DNA of 64,000 bases, from contig NZ_JAHKRM010000020.1 of the NCBI RefSeq assembly GCF_019396345.1, forward strand, positions 1 through 64,000, in the 5' to 3' direction. Under the pieces are notes generated by a model. It saw only the letters and a program-made list of their open reading frames with translations. It ran no database searches and was not told where the DNA came from. Numbering within the stretch: position 1 is the first letter of the stretch; each line of letters opens with the position of its first letter. This document shows, piece by piece, positions 48,941 through 57,973 of this stretch. The DNA is from Nonomuraea guangzhouensis. Lineage in GTDB: Bacteria; Actinomycetota; Actinomycetes; Streptosporangiales; Streptosporangiaceae. Both the position numbers and the translations under genes were made by a program.

Positions 48941-50071
48941 ATGCGGACCGTGGATGTACTGGTCGTGGGTGCTGGCCTGGCCGGCCTGCGCACAGCCCGC
49001 CTGCTCGCAGAACGGGGACTGAAGGTGCTGGTCGTCGACCGCCGCAGGTCGCTGTCGGCGGGCATCCGGACGACGGGCATCTTCGTGCGGCGTACGCTCG
49101 ACGACTTCGAGCTGCCGGACCAGCTGCTCGGGCCCGGCATTCGGGACGTGCTGCTGTATCCGCCATCGCGGCGGGCGCCGATCCGGCTCACCAGTGACCG
49201 GGACGAGTATCGCGTCGCGGACATGGCGGCCGTCTACGAGCACGCGCACCGCACGGCCGAGTCGGCCGGGGCACGGGTCCTCCTGGGCGTGCGGTATGTC
49301 GGCGCGTCGATGGGTTTGGTGCGGTTCGTGGGTGCGGACCCGGTGACGGCCCGGTTCATCGTCGGCGCGGATGGCGCCCGCTCCCACGTGGCCCGCGACC
49401 TCGGCCTCGACGTCAACCGGCGCTTCCTGGTCGGTGCCGAGATCGTCCATCCGGTCGCGTCGCACACGGCCACCCCGGTGTTCCACTGCGTGCTGGACCC
49501 CCGGATCGCTCCGGGGTACCTGGGGTGGGTCGTCGACGACGGCCGGCACGCGCATGTCGGCGTCGCGGGATATCCGGGCGCGATGCGCACCGGCATCCGC
49601 CATCTGCTGGACGCCTTCGCCGCCGACGCGCCCGGTCGCGCGGTGCCGACCGGGCCGGTCGAGCGTCGAGGTGGTCCGATCCCGGTCGGCGGTGTGCTGC
49701 GACGGTTGGCGTGCCCCGCCGGGCTGCTCGTCGGCGACGCGGCGGGCGCGGTGTCGCCGCTGACGGCCGGCGGGTTGGACCCCTGCTTACGCATGTCCGA
49801 CCTGGCCGCGAGGCTTGCCGCCGGCTACCTGCGTACTGGCGACCAACGCATGTTGAGCCAGTACGACGGGACGGCGTTGCGGAGCCGGTTCCGAGGACGG
49901 CTGTTGCTGCGCCGCGTGTTCGCCGGCATCCGATCCCCAGCCGCGGCGGAGGCGGCGGTGGCCGTGCTACGTGGTCGGGCCGGTCGTGCTCTGGTGGCGC
50001 GCGTCCTCTTCGGTGACGGCTCGTTTCCCGACGTCGGCGCGCGGCTCGCGGACCCGGTGATCGACCAGTGA
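48941..50071 (+). CDS. FAD-dependent oxidoreductase (geranylgeranyl-reductase/monooxygenase-like)
   Basis: 376 residues from ATG 48941 with GGAG upstream; ATG 48908 is an alternative. VDVLVVGAGLAGLRTARLLAERGLKVLVVDRR is the FAD Rossmann motif with a proper Glu/Asp at the end of strand 2. FIVGADGARSHVARDLGL is the DG motif and GLLVGDAAGAVSPLTAGGLDPCLRMSDLAA the GD motif. This pattern is shared by geranylgeranyl reductases and by tryptophan-halogenase-like monooxygenases; the K-motif of halogenases is not seen. Substrate unknown. It converges with the CU044_5270-type gene. Confidence 0.88.
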   Translation: MRTVDVLVVGAGLAGLRTARLLAERGLKVLVVDRRRSLSAGIRTTGIFVRRTLDDFELPDQLLGPGIRDVLLYPPSRRAPIRLTSDRDEYRVADMAAVYEHAHRTAESAGARVLLGVRYVGASMGLVRFVGADPVTARFIVGADGARSHVARDLGLDVNRRFLVGAEIVHPVASHTATPVFHCVLDPRIAPGYLGWVVDDGRHAHVGVAGYPGAMRTGIRHLLDAFAADAPGRAVPTGPVERRGGPIPVGGVLRRLACPAGLLVGDAAGAVSPLTAGGLDPCLRMSDLAARLAAGYLRTGDQRMLSQYDGTALRSRFRGRLLLRRVFAGIRSPAAAEAAVAVLRGRAGRALVARVLFGDGSFPDVGARLADPVIDQ

Positions 50072-50076
50072 ACGCC

Positions 50077-51168
50077 TCAGCAGGATGTGGGCCTCTTCGC
50101 GTCCTGCGGGACCTCCGGCATGGAGTCCACGACCTTGGTCTCCAGCACCGCCGTGGCGTTGCTCATGGTCTTCTTCATGGTCCCGTCCGCCTGCTCGTCC
50201 TCTATCCAGCTCCGCCAGCCGAGGAACGCGTACGTCTTCGGCTCGAAGATCAGCTCCTCGTGCTCCCAGCCGTCGGGCCCCTGAAACCGGATCGAGGCGC
50301 CTACGCCCCGCCGCCCGGTCGGGTCGCTGAGGTCGGGCACCACGGTCGCGGTCGGCATCCTGGACAGGGCGTTGAACACCGTGGCTCGCGTGTCGGCATC
50401 GATCAGCGGGGTGTCCGCCAGCAGGAAGAGCCGCGTGACGACGGTCCGCTCGATCATGCGCTTGATCTCGTCGTCGCTCGGCGGGGCGGCCCCAGCGCCC
50501 GGCCCTTTCCTTCGGACGGCCGCCTCCGCGTCCGCGCGGACCTTTCTCAGGAGCCCATCGGGGTCGGTGGGGAGGGCGCCGAGGTCCTGCGCGGGCACAC
50601 GTAGTGCGGCCGACGAAGGGCATTGCCCGGCACGCTGGTATTCCACCGTTCCCTCAGCCGGCAGGCTCATTTCTCCGCTGTCCCCGCTGACCGGGACGAG
50701 CTTGGCGAACGTGGAGCGCGCCAGCGCCTTGTCCGGATCGGCCGCGGGGATCCACACCTCGCGGCGGACCTCCTGGCTGCTCACCCACTCGCTTCCGCCG
50801 CGTCCGACGCCGAAGTAGTAGAGGTAATCGATGCGCCGGACGTACGTGAACTGGCCCTGGCGCGGTTCGTCGGTCCGGGCCGACGCCGCGGCCGCGTTCC
50901 GAAGCAGTTCGGCGGCGCTCGCGGGCGGGGTGCCGAGCGGGTACGTGGCGTCGTCCTGTCGCAGAGTGATCACACCGGCGGTCATCGCGGCGGCGAGGGC
51001 GACCACGAGGCCTCCCCTGAAGGCGTTCCGGGACCGCCGCGATGTCCTGGGCGGGGATGTCTCCGCCTCGACCGCCGCGGCCAGCAGGGTCCGGGCACGT
51101 GCGGTCGCCTGGGAAGTGGGGGCGGGGAGGCTGTCGTGGTACGTCTTGAGCGTTTCGAATTCGTTCAC
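50077..51168 (-). CDS. CU044_5270 family membrane-anchored protein, sigma-factor partner
   Basis: 363 residues from a GTG. An N-terminal cytoplasmic segment (TLKTYHDSLPAPTSQATARARTLL) precedes one membrane helix (GGLVVALAAAMTAGVITL, about 53-70) and a large exterior domain with FTYVRRIDYLYYFGVGRGG, ADTPLIDADTRATVFNALSRMPTATVVPDLSD and LIFEPKTYAFLGWRSWIEDEQ. This is the usual architecture of the CU044_5270 family. Its GTG overlaps the stop of the sigma-factor gene (GTGA), so it probably senses the envelope and modulates that sigma factor. Confidence 0.9.
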   Translation of the reverse strand: MNEFETLKTYHDSLPAPTSQATARARTLLAAAVEAETSPPRTSRRSRNAFRGGLVVALAAAMTAGVITLRQDDATYPLGTPPASAAELLRNAAAASARTDEPRQGQFTYVRRIDYLYYFGVGRGGSEWVSSQEVRREVWIPAADPDKALARSTFAKLVPVSGDSGEMSLPAEGTVEYQRAGQCPSSAALRVPAQDLGALPTDPDGLLRKVRADAEAAVRRKGPGAGAAPPSDDEIKRMIERTVVTRLFLLADTPLIDADTRATVFNALSRMPTATVVPDLSDPTGRRGVGASIRFQGPDGWEHEELIFEPKTYAFLGWRSWIEDEQADGTMKKTMSNATAVLETKVVDSMPEVPQDAKRPTSC

Positions 51169-51755
51169 TGCAGCGTCTCCTCATAGGGGCCGATGCTCTC
51201 GCGGAGCTTGGTGCGGGCGCGGTTGAGCCGGGAACCGACCGTTCCGGCGGGGATGCCGAGGGCCTCGGAGACCTCCTCGTAGCTCAGTTGCGCGCAGGCG
51301 ATCAGCAGCAGTACGTCGCGGTCGCCCGGCGACAGCAGCGCCAGGCCGGCGGCCAGGCGGGGCTGCATGACGGCCGCCGAGACCCGTTGCACGACGCGCT
51401 CGTCATGGCTGGCGACCTGCGTGGGCGGCACGCTCCTGGTGAGGGCCCGGTACCAGCGGGCCTGGGCGCGGGTGTGGTCGGCGACCAGGTTGGCGGCGAT
51501 GCCGTAGAGCCACGCGCGGGCGCTGGGACGCGCGGTGTCGTACCGCTTGCGGGCGCGGAAGGCGCGCAGGAATGTCTCCGCTGCGACGTCGTCGGCGGCC
51601 GACTCGTCCAGGCGCAGGTGGACGTAGCGGTGGATGGTGTCGAAGTAGCGGTCGAAGAGGGCGCCGAACCGTTCGGGGTGGCGCCAGGACTGCTCTATCA
51701 GGCAGGCGTCGGTCACCTCGATCGGCGGTGCCGAATCTTGTGGGGGAGCTGGCAT
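51165..51755 (-). CDS. RNA polymerase ECF sigma factor
   Basis: 196 residues from ATG 51755 with AAGGA upstream. Region 2 is RFGALFDRYFDTIHRYVHLRLDESAADDVAAETFLRAFRARKRYD, followed by RAWLYGIAANLVADHTRAQAR (2.4), and region 4 is LSPGDRDVLLLIACAQLSYEEVSEALGIPAGTVGSRLNRARTKLRE. It directs RNA polymerase to a small regulon. It is coupled by GTGA to the membrane partner downstream and is divergent from a PadR gene. An upstream in-frame ATG (51791) would add 12 residues. Confidence 0.93.
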   Translation of the reverse strand: MPAPPQDSAPPIEVTDACLIEQSWRHPERFGALFDRYFDTIHRYVHLRLDESAADDVAAETFLRAFRARKRYDTARPSARAWLYGIAANLVADHTRAQARWYRALTRSVPPTQVASHDERVVQRVSAAVMQPRLAAGLALLSPGDRDVLLLIACAQLSYEEVSEALGIPAGTVGSRLNRARTKLRESIGPYEETLQ

Positions 51756-51866
51756 GCAGGCAGGTCCTTTGCGGCTTACGTTTCCGGACATGACTAGTTC
51801 GGCGTAAGCCTGATTCGTCTTCATTGAAGCCTGCCTCACGGAAGCGTGTGACAATAGCTCGCCGCT

Positions 51867-51876
51867 CGATATATCG
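51867..51876. promoter_or_regulatory. Palindrome upstream of PadR gene
   Basis: CGATATATCG, a 10-bp AT-centred palindrome, lies nine bases before the PadR ATG. AT-rich centred palindromes with TATAT are typical PadR sites, so autoregulation is likely. Confidence 0.45.
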
Positions 51877-51884
51877 TGCCGCGT

Positions 51885-52229
51885 ATGGTTAAAGACTCGC
51901 CCGTGATGAGCGAGCCGGCCTACTTCGTGCTGGCCGCGCTGCTCGATGGCCCCCTGCATGGCTACGGGATCATCAAACGCACCAATGAGCTGTCCGACGG
52001 GAGGGTGCGGCTCGCCGTCGGCACCCTCTATGGCGCGCTCAATCGCATGTCGGGCAACCAGCTCGTCGCCGTGGACCGGGAGGAGACCGTACAGGGGCGA
52101 CCCCGCCGCTACTACCGCCTCACCGAGGAGGGCCACCAGGCCCTGTCCGAGGAGGCGGCGCGGATGGAACGGGCGGCCAGAGTCGTCACCCACCGCGCGG
52201 CGCACTGGGCCAGGACGGTGCAGGCATGA
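51885..52229 (+). CDS. PadR family transcriptional regulator
   Basis: 114 residues. SEPAYFVLAALLDGPLHGYGIIKRTNELSDGRVRLAVGTLYGALNRMSGNQLVAVDREETVQGRPRRYYRLTEEG is the PadR winged helix with the signature LHGY.I and GTLYGALNRM. The start may be the ATG at 51885 or the one at 51906. It overlaps the downstream membrane-protein gene by ATGA at 52226, a common PadR/membrane protein pairing. Confidence 0.93.
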   Translation: MVKDSPVMSEPAYFVLAALLDGPLHGYGIIKRTNELSDGRVRLAVGTLYGALNRMSGNQLVAVDREETVQGRPRRYYRLTEEGHQALSEEAARMERAARVVTHRAAHWARTVQA

Positions 52230-53092
52230 GCCGCTCGCTCGCGGAGCGCTGGTATGAGCTCGTCCTGCTGACCTACCCCAAGGGCTACCGCGCGGAGTAC
52301 GGCGCCGACATCATGGGGGCGCTCATGGAGGCCGGCCGGCTTCCCTCCATCAGGGAGACGGTCGTCCTGATCCGGGAGGGCGTGGCCGAGCGCGCGAGGT
52401 TGGCGGCCATGGATCGCGTGCCGTGGTGGGCCGATGGCGTGCACCTCGGCGTCACGGTCATCGCCGTGGCGAACCTGACCTACGCCCTCATGGACCGCGC
52501 CGGCCCGGCGTGGATCGCCGTCTCCACCGTGCTGATGCTGACCCTGATGCGCGGCTGGGCACGGGTTTCGCTGCCGCTCGCCGTGGTCGTCGCGGTGTCG
52601 ACGGGCCGCGTCATGATGTTCGGCGGGGACGTGACCGCGTGGGACTCGGACCTGCTCGGCCCGTCCTACGGGAACTGGGTGTCCTTGATCCCGTATGGGC
52701 TTCTGGCGGCCGGTGCGGCCCTTCTCGCCGTCCGACGGCCACGCGGACTCCGGCGGCGCTCGTGGTTCTGGCCCGCGATTCCGGCCGCCGCCGTATTCGT
52801 CGCGCTCGACGTGCCGTACGGCGAGCTGTGGTCGTTCGTGCGGGCGGGACTGGAGGCCGGTCTCCTGCTCATGGCGGTGTGGGCCACAGCCGTCGCCCGC
52901 AGCCCGCGCTGGATCACGGCCGCCGCGATGTACGTGCTGCCGATCCAGGTCACCGCCGTCGTCTATACACGGACGGGTACGCAGGAGCTGGCTTACCACA
53001 TCGTCCTCGCGGCCCTCCTTCTGTCCGTCATCGCGGCGCTCTGGCTGGGAGGTCGCGGCCGGTGGGATGCCCGTGCCGGTCGGCAAGCGTGA
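52226..53092 (+). CDS. Hypothetical multi-pass membrane protein (PadR-linked)
   Basis: 288 residues. A cytoplasmic start (ERWYELVLLTYPKGYRAEYGADIMGALMEAGRLPSIRET) has the L.YP..YRAE.G.E.M signature seen in PadR-associated membrane proteins. It is followed by about seven or eight hydrophobic helices (HLGVTVIAVANLTYALM, WIAVSTVLMLTLM, LPLAVVVAVSTG, LIPYGLLAAGAALLAV, WFWPAIPAAAVFVAL and others). Function unknown, likely a target of the coupled PadR protein. Confidence 0.83.
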   Translation: MSRSLAERWYELVLLTYPKGYRAEYGADIMGALMEAGRLPSIRETVVLIREGVAERARLAAMDRVPWWADGVHLGVTVIAVANLTYALMDRAGPAWIAVSTVLMLTLMRGWARVSLPLAVVVAVSTGRVMMFGGDVTAWDSDLLGPSYGNWVSLIPYGLLAAGAALLAVRRPRGLRRRSWFWPAIPAAAVFVALDVPYGELWSFVRAGLEAGLLLMAVWATAVARSPRWITAAAMYVLPIQVTAVVYTRTGTQELAYHIVLAALLLSVIAALWLGGRGRWDARAGRQA

Positions 53093-53098
53093 CCAAGG

Positions 53099-53845
53099 TC
53101 AGTCGTCGTTCGGGATCCTGGCCTCGCCGGCCGGGCGGCGGACCGCGGTCTCGATGAGCTTGCCGACCTGCGCCGCCGGAACGACGATGCCGGGTGTCCG
53201 AAGAGTCCACTCGAAGAAGGCCTCAACCCTCATGGCGGGCATTTCGCCGAGATAAGGCTGGACGTATACCGGGGTGTTCGGCTCGCTGCGCCAGCTGTCG
53301 GCGAGCGGGCCGATGTCCACCGCGTCATAGCCGAGGACGTCCAGCAGCCGGGTGGCCGCCGCCTTGGCCTCCGGGTCGTCGCCGGCGATGGGCAGGGCGC
53401 TGCGGTCCGGCCCGCCCGTGGGCCGGGCGAGGGAGAACAGCTGGTGCGGGGTGATGTTGTTGAACGCCTTGACCACCTGGGAGGCCGCGAGGTGGCGTTG
53501 CAGCAGAGCGCTGGAGGTCAGTTCGCCCGCGTCGAGTTCGGCCAGGTGGCCGTCCCGTTCGGGGTAGTAGTTCGCCGTGTCCAGCACCGTCTTGCCGGCC
53601 AGCGCTTCGGCGGGGAGGTGTTCGCAGGCGTTCAGCGGGATGGCCGCCACCACCAGGTCTCCGGCGCGGGCTGCTTCCGCCGGTGTGGCCGCTCGGGCCT
53701 GCTCGCCCAGGTCGGCGACGAGATCAGCGAGTGTCTCAGGGCCGCGCGAATTGCTGAGGACGACTTCGAGGCCGGCCGCGACGGCCAGGCGGGCAACGGA
53801 AGAACCGATCATTCCGCTGCCGATGAGTCCGAGTGTTCGGGGCAT
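53099..53845 (-). CDS. NADPH-dependent F420 reductase-like oxidoreductase
   Basis: 248 residues. LGLIGSGMIGSSVARLAVAAGLEVVLSNSRGPETL is the F420:NADP oxidoreductase Rossmann motif with SNSRGP for NADP phosphate. DLVVAAIPLNA, VLDTANYYPERDG and QVVKAFNNITPHQLF are further family signatures. It may transfer hydride between NADPH and F420 or a small carbonyl compound. It is a single gene facing the XRE regulator at 54009 across 163 bp, in which nothing distinctive was seen. Confidence 0.88.
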   Translation of the reverse strand: MPRTLGLIGSGMIGSSVARLAVAAGLEVVLSNSRGPETLADLVADLGEQARAATPAEAARAGDLVVAAIPLNACEHLPAEALAGKTVLDTANYYPERDGHLAELDAGELTSSALLQRHLAASQVVKAFNNITPHQLFSLARPTGGPDRSALPIAGDDPEAKAAATRLLDVLGYDAVDIGPLADSWRSEPNTPVYVQPYLGEMPAMRVEAFFEWTLRTPGIVVPAAQVGKLIETAVRRPAGEARIPNDD

Positions 53846-54008
53846 GGCTGGTCTCCGTTCGTTCGGGTGGGTGGCGCGTCATGAGCCGGCGGTGGCGAGG
53901 TCGCGCCGGTCGCGCGTGGATGGCTCGCCTGACAGCGTGGAGCCGTCGCGGTCGCTCGGACAGGCCCCTGTTCTGCGTACTCACGGCGTGATCACCTAGG
54001 GTTGGCGC

Positions 54009-54839
54009 GTGGACGACAGGGTCGAGCTGAGCGGGTTCCTCAAGTCACGCCGTGCCCGCCTGCGCCCGGAGGACGTCGGGCTGCGTGACTACGGCGGAAC
54101 GCGCCGGGTCGCGGGCCTGAGGCGTGAGGAGCTGGCCCGGCTGGCGGGCGTGAGCATCGCCCACTACACGCGGCTGGAACAGGGCAACGGCGACAGCGTC
54201 TCCGACGAGGTCTTGGACGCCATCGGCGTGGCGCTGCGCCTGGACCCGGATGAACTGGCCTACCTGCACCGGATCGCACGACGTCCCCAGGCGTGCGCGG
54301 GGGCCGCGACCTCGTCGGATGTGCCCGCGGGCCTGCGCCACCTGCTGGAGTCGTTCGTGATGACGCCGGCGCTGGTGGTCGGACGGCACACCCAGATCGT
54401 CGGCTGGAACCAGCTCGCCGTGGCGGTGTTCGGTGACTTCCCCCGGCTGCCGGCGGACCGCCGTACGTTCTCGCACCTGCTGTTCACCGAGCCCGGTCTG
54501 CGTGAGCTGCTCCGTACCGGCTGGGAGCGGGCGGCACGCGAGCACGTGGCGCATCTACGCGTACTGCTCGGGCGCTATCGCGGGGACTCCGGACTCGCGG
54601 CGCACATCGACCAACTGCGCGAGCTGAGTGCGGACTTCGCCCGGATATGGGCGGAGCACCCGGTCGCGCGGGTCCGGTCGCGGGTGTACGTGCTGCACCA
54701 CCCGGTCGTGGGCGAGCTGACCCTGCACGGCGAGCTCATCGCGCTGCCCGACGAGCCGGCGTGCTGCGGGCTGGACCTGTTCGCCGCCGAGCCGGGCTCG
54801 GCCTCTGAACAGGCGCTGCGGAAGCTCGGGAGCCCGTAA
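54009..54839 (+). CDS. XRE-family regulator with MmyB-like ligand-binding domain
   Basis: 276 residues from GTG 54009. The helix-turn-helix is FLKSRRARLRPEDVGLRDYGGTRRVAGLRREELARLAGVSIAHYTRLEQG (RVAGLRREELA is the family hallmark). The PAS-like MmyB domain follows: LRHLLESFVMTPALVVGRHTQIVGWNQLAVAVFGDFPRLPADRRTFSHLLFTEP and HHPVVGELTLHGELIALPDEP. These regulators usually control an adjacent oxidoreductase, here plausibly the divergent F420-reductase-like gene, in response to fatty-acid-like ligands. Confidence 0.92.
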   Translation: MDDRVELSGFLKSRRARLRPEDVGLRDYGGTRRVAGLRREELARLAGVSIAHYTRLEQGNGDSVSDEVLDAIGVALRLDPDELAYLHRIARRPQACAGAATSSDVPAGLRHLLESFVMTPALVVGRHTQIVGWNQLAVAVFGDFPRLPADRRTFSHLLFTEPGLRELLRTGWERAAREHVAHLRVLLGRYRGDSGLAAHIDQLRELSADFARIWAEHPVARVRSRVYVLHHPVVGELTLHGELIALPDEPACCGLDLFAAEPGSASEQALRKLGSP

Positions 54840-54896
54840 CCGCTACGCTAGCTGCATCGCTAAGTATCTGATCCGCGAAGTTAAATGGAGCCTCGC

Positions 54897-55382
54897 ATGC
54901 CCGTCAAACCGCATGACGACCACGCGGACGACCTCGCGGACCGGATCGTCGCCTCCATGACGGACCTCGCCGGCGCACTCGGACGTCTGAAGGACCTGAT
55001 CGCCCAGCAGCTCGGCATCGCCCAGACCGACCTGCTCTGCCTGCACGCACTCAACCGCGCGGGAACCACCACGGCCGGCGCGCTCAGTTCGCAGCTCGGG
55101 CGGACCACTGGCGCGGTCACGCACATGATCGACCGCCTGGAGAAGGCAGGATATGTCCGGCGTCAACCTGACCCACGGGACCGCCGCCGCGTGCTCGTCG
55201 AGGCTTCGGCTCCGGGGCTCGAACGCATCGCCTCGTTCTACGAAGGGCTCGATGCCCGCAGCCGCCGATTGATGGCCACCTTCTCCGATGATCAGCTGGC
55301 GACGATCCACACGTTCCTGCAGAGCAGCTACGAAGACGCCACTGAGGAGTGTGACCGCCTGATCCAGCGGCGAGGACGATGA
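54897..55382 (+). CDS. MarR family transcriptional regulator
   Basis: 161 residues from ATG 54897 (GGAG six bases upstream; ATG 54885 is the alternative). DLAGALGRLKDLIAQQLGIAQTDLLCLHALNRAGTTTAGALSSQLGRTTGAVTHMIDRLEKAGYVRRQPDPRDRRRVLVEAS is a textbook MarR winged helix with the DPRDRR wing. The C-terminal helices (FYEGLDARSRRLMATFSDDQ, ATIHTFLQSSYED) form the dimer. It stands alone between the XRE gene and the convergent kinase gene, so its target is unknown. Confidence 0.92.
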   Translation: MPVKPHDDHADDLADRIVASMTDLAGALGRLKDLIAQQLGIAQTDLLCLHALNRAGTTTAGALSSQLGRTTGAVTHMIDRLEKAGYVRRQPDPRDRRRVLVEASAPGLERIASFYEGLDARSRRLMATFSDDQLATIHTFLQSSYEDATEECDRLIQRRGR

Positions 55383-55388
55383 TCCTGC

Positions 55389-56819
55389 CTAGCTGAAGCC
55401 GTTGGGGCAGAGGAAGGTCCTGATACTGGCCGGCGCGTTCGCGAGGAGGGCCGAGCCGTTCTCCAGTGAGCAGAAGTTGCTGCCGATCTCGGCGTTGACG
55501 AATCGGCTCGCGTTCCGCTTCGCGATCAGATCGACGCCGCCGACACTCGGGGAGTTGAGCTTGGCCGCGACCCAGAAGCCCACGCACCGTTTGCGCGTGA
55601 CCATCGCGTCCTCCGGCAGGCCGCCCTGGTTCAGCGTCGCGGCCTGCCGGAGGATCGAGGCATCGGACGCGCATGGCAGGCCGGTGGAAGAGGGGCGCGG
55701 GCTCGCCTTCTTCTTTTTGGTGGGCGTCTCCTTGGGGGTCTCCCTTGGGGTGGGGGTTTCCTCGGGGGGATCGCTCGCCGTCGTCGTCTCGTCCGGGTCC
55801 TCGCTCGTGTCCGAGGTCTGGGTTTCCGTCTGCGTGGACGAGGGAGAGTCGCTCGGGGTCCGGAGTGCCTCTGGCGTTCCGGCCGAGTTCGCCGCGAAGA
55901 TCGCGCCGACGGTGACGACCGCCGCTATGACGGCCGCGGCCGACCACAGCGGCGCCATCAGGCGCTTGTCGGGCGGCGGCATCCGGATGGTCCCGCCCGC
56001 CCTGAGCGCGGTGACGTGGGCGAGTAACTCGTTCGTGGTGGGCCGGGCCGCCCGATCCTTGGCGAGCGTGCTCCGTACGAGGTCGCGGATCTTCGCGGGC
56101 ACCCCGGACAGGTCGGGGTCGACGCTCATGACGCGGTAGGCGAGGACGTCGGGGGCTCCGGTGCCGAACGGCGGGCGGCCCGTCGAGGCGTACACCATCA
56201 GCGCGCCCCAGGCGAAGACGTCGGCGGCGGCGTCCGCCTGGTCGCCCCGGTACTGCTCGGGACTGATCCAGCCGGGCGTCCCGATCAGCGCGCCGGTGCC
56301 GGTGAGACCGCTCTCGTCGAGGGCTCGGGCGATGCCGAAGTCCAGGACCTTCGCGCCGGAGGCGGAGAAGATCACGTTCCCGGGCTTGAGGTCGCGGTGG
56401 ACGATGCCGGCCCGGTGGATGTCGGTGAGCGCCTCGGCGATGTCCACGCCGAACGAGAGCAGCTCGTCCTGCCCCAGCGGGGCGTTGTCCCGCACGTACG
56501 TGCTGAGCGTCGGGCCGGGGACGAACTCGGTGGCCAACCAGGGAGGCATCGCGGAGGTGTCGGCGGCCAGTACCGAGACCGTGCAGCGCCCGCGTACCCG
56601 GGACAGGAGATCGACCTCGCGGACGAAGCGGTCGTGGAAGTGCGGATCAGCGGCCAACCCCGGATGGATGACCTTGACCGCGACCCGGGCGCCGTCGGCC
56701 GCGATCCCCGCGTAGACCACCCCCATGCCCCCGGCGCCCATCCGGCCCACGATCCGGTAGGGACCGATCGCCTCGCGCTCGTCCATCGTCAGGGGGCCGA
56801 AGCCGCCGGGGTCGGTCAT
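55389..56819 (-). CDS. Serine/threonine protein kinase, membrane-anchored (PknB-like)
   Basis: 476 residues from ATG 56819. The kinase domain (about 20-265) has GRMGAGGMGVVYAG (P-loop), AVKVI (Lys), GIVHRDLKPGNVIF (catalytic loop), VLDFGIARALDE (DFG) and GTPGWISPEQYRG (P+1). A transmembrane helix (LWSAAAVIAAVVTVGAIFAA, about 290-310) is followed by a Ser/Thr/Pro/Glu-rich spacer with a KKKK patch and a small exterior domain with four Cys (LPCASDASILRQAATLNQGG ... RKRCVGFWVAAK ... NFCSLENG ... FLCPNGFS), which probably forms two disulfides. It senses something outside and phosphorylates cytosolic proteins. It is monocistronic. Confidence 0.94.
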   Translation of the reverse strand: MTDPGGFGPLTMDEREAIGPYRIVGRMGAGGMGVVYAGIAADGARVAVKVIHPGLAADPHFHDRFVREVDLLSRVRGRCTVSVLAADTSAMPPWLATEFVPGPTLSTYVRDNAPLGQDELLSFGVDIAEALTDIHRAGIVHRDLKPGNVIFSASGAKVLDFGIARALDESGLTGTGALIGTPGWISPEQYRGDQADAAADVFAWGALMVYASTGRPPFGTGAPDVLAYRVMSVDPDLSGVPAKIRDLVRSTLAKDRAARPTTNELLAHVTALRAGGTIRMPPPDKRLMAPLWSAAAVIAAVVTVGAIFAANSAGTPEALRTPSDSPSSTQTETQTSDTSEDPDETTTASDPPEETPTPRETPKETPTKKKKASPRPSSTGLPCASDASILRQAATLNQGGLPEDAMVTRKRCVGFWVAAKLNSPSVGGVDLIAKRNASRFVNAEIGSNFCSLENGSALLANAPASIRTFLCPNGFS

Positions 56820-56875
56820 CGAGGCTCCCGATCGCCAGATCATCACAAACAGCAACGATCTTATTGACGAGTGCT

Positions 56876-56914
56876 CCGGTCCGCTGTCAGTGAACCGGGT
56901 CCGCTGTCGGTGAA
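56876..56914. repeat. Tandem 20-bp repeat
   Basis: CCGGTCCGCTGTCAGTGAA (56876-56894) and CCGGGTCCGCTGTCGGTGAA (56895-56914) are adjacent near-identical units in the intergenic region between the divergent kinase and epimerase genes. Could be a double operator or slippage product. Confidence 0.45.
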
Positions 56915-56955
56915 CCCGCCTGGGTGATCGGGGTTCGTGGTGCTTGGGTGTCGGG

Positions 56956-57942
56956 ATGGAGATATTGATTCTGGGTGGAACGGCTTGGCTGGGCCGGGAG
57001 TTGTCGCGGCAGGCGATCGAGCGTGGCCATCGGGTGACGTGCCTGGCTCGCGGCGAAAGCGGGGAGGTCGCGGACGGAGCGACGCTGGTGGCCGCCGACC
57101 GGCGCGACCCTTCGGCGTACGGACCGCTGCTCGACCGCGAATGGGACGCGGTCATAGAGGTGTCGTGGCAGCCGGGCTTCGTCCGGGAGGCGCTTGACGC
57201 ACTGGGCGGCAGGGCCAGGCACTGGGCTTATGTCTCCTCCGTCAGCGCCTACGCCTCCCATGCCGTGCTGGACGCGGATGAGTCCACGGCCCTCCTTGCT
57301 CCGACCGACCGGAGCGAGGTCGACCGGGAGGCGTACGGCGAGGCGAAGGTCGCCTGCGAGCAGGCGTCGGCGGCCGTCGTGGGCGACCGTCTCCTCATCG
57401 CACGCGCGGGTCTCATCGGCGGCCCGGGCGATCACAGCGGACGCTCCGGCTACTGGGTGGCCCGTGCCGCACGCGATCAGCACGGGCCGATGCTGGTTCC
57501 CGACGCGCCGGCCAGGCCGACGCAGGCGGTCGACGTTCGGGATCTCGCCGCCTGGCTGCTCGACGCCGCGGCGGCGGGGACCATCGGCACGTACGACGCC
57601 GTCGGCCCGGTCGTGTCGTTCGGGGAGTGGATCGAGCTGTCCCGGACCGTCGGCGGGCACACCGGTTCGATGGTCACCGCAGACTCGGCCTGGCTGCTCG
57701 CGAACGGTGTGGCCGAGTACATGGGTGCCGAGTCGCTGCCGATGTGGTTGGTCGAGCCGGGTTGGGAAGGGTGGTCGGCCCGGAGCGGGGCCGCTGCGCG
57801 CGCGGCGGGGCTCCGTCATCGGCCGCGGGCGGAGCTGCTGGCCGACACCCTGCTCTGGGAACGAGAGCAGGGTCTGGACCGGCCAAGACGGGCCGGCCTC
57901 AGCGCCGAGCGCGAGCGCGAGTTGCTCGACGCCATCGACTGA
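56956..57942 (+). CDS. NAD-dependent epimerase/dehydratase family protein
   Basis: 328 residues from ATG 56956 (a TTG twelve bases earlier is possible). MEILILGGTAWLGRELSRQAIERGHRVTCLARG is the extended-SDR cofactor motif. HWAYVSSVSAYASHA and YGEAKVACEQA provide a Ser/Tyr/Lys set with the YGEAK motif. LIARAGLIGGPGDHSGRSGYWVAR and PTQAVDVRDLAAWLLDAAAAGTIGTYDAVGP are typical substrate-side motifs. Close to isoflavone-reductase/epimerase-like actinomycete proteins; substrate unknown. Converges with the SDR gene at 57974. Confidence 0.88.
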   Translation: MEILILGGTAWLGRELSRQAIERGHRVTCLARGESGEVADGATLVAADRRDPSAYGPLLDREWDAVIEVSWQPGFVREALDALGGRARHWAYVSSVSAYASHAVLDADESTALLAPTDRSEVDREAYGEAKVACEQASAAVVGDRLLIARAGLIGGPGDHSGRSGYWVARAARDQHGPMLVPDAPARPTQAVDVRDLAAWLLDAAAAGTIGTYDAVGPVVSFGEWIELSRTVGGHTGSMVTADSAWLLANGVAEYMGAESLPMWLVEPGWEGWSARSGAAARAAGLRHRPRAELLADTLLWEREQGLDRPRRAGLSAERERELLDAID

Positions 57943-57973
57943 CGGCCTTGGTCTCCTGCCCGTGCTCAGCCGC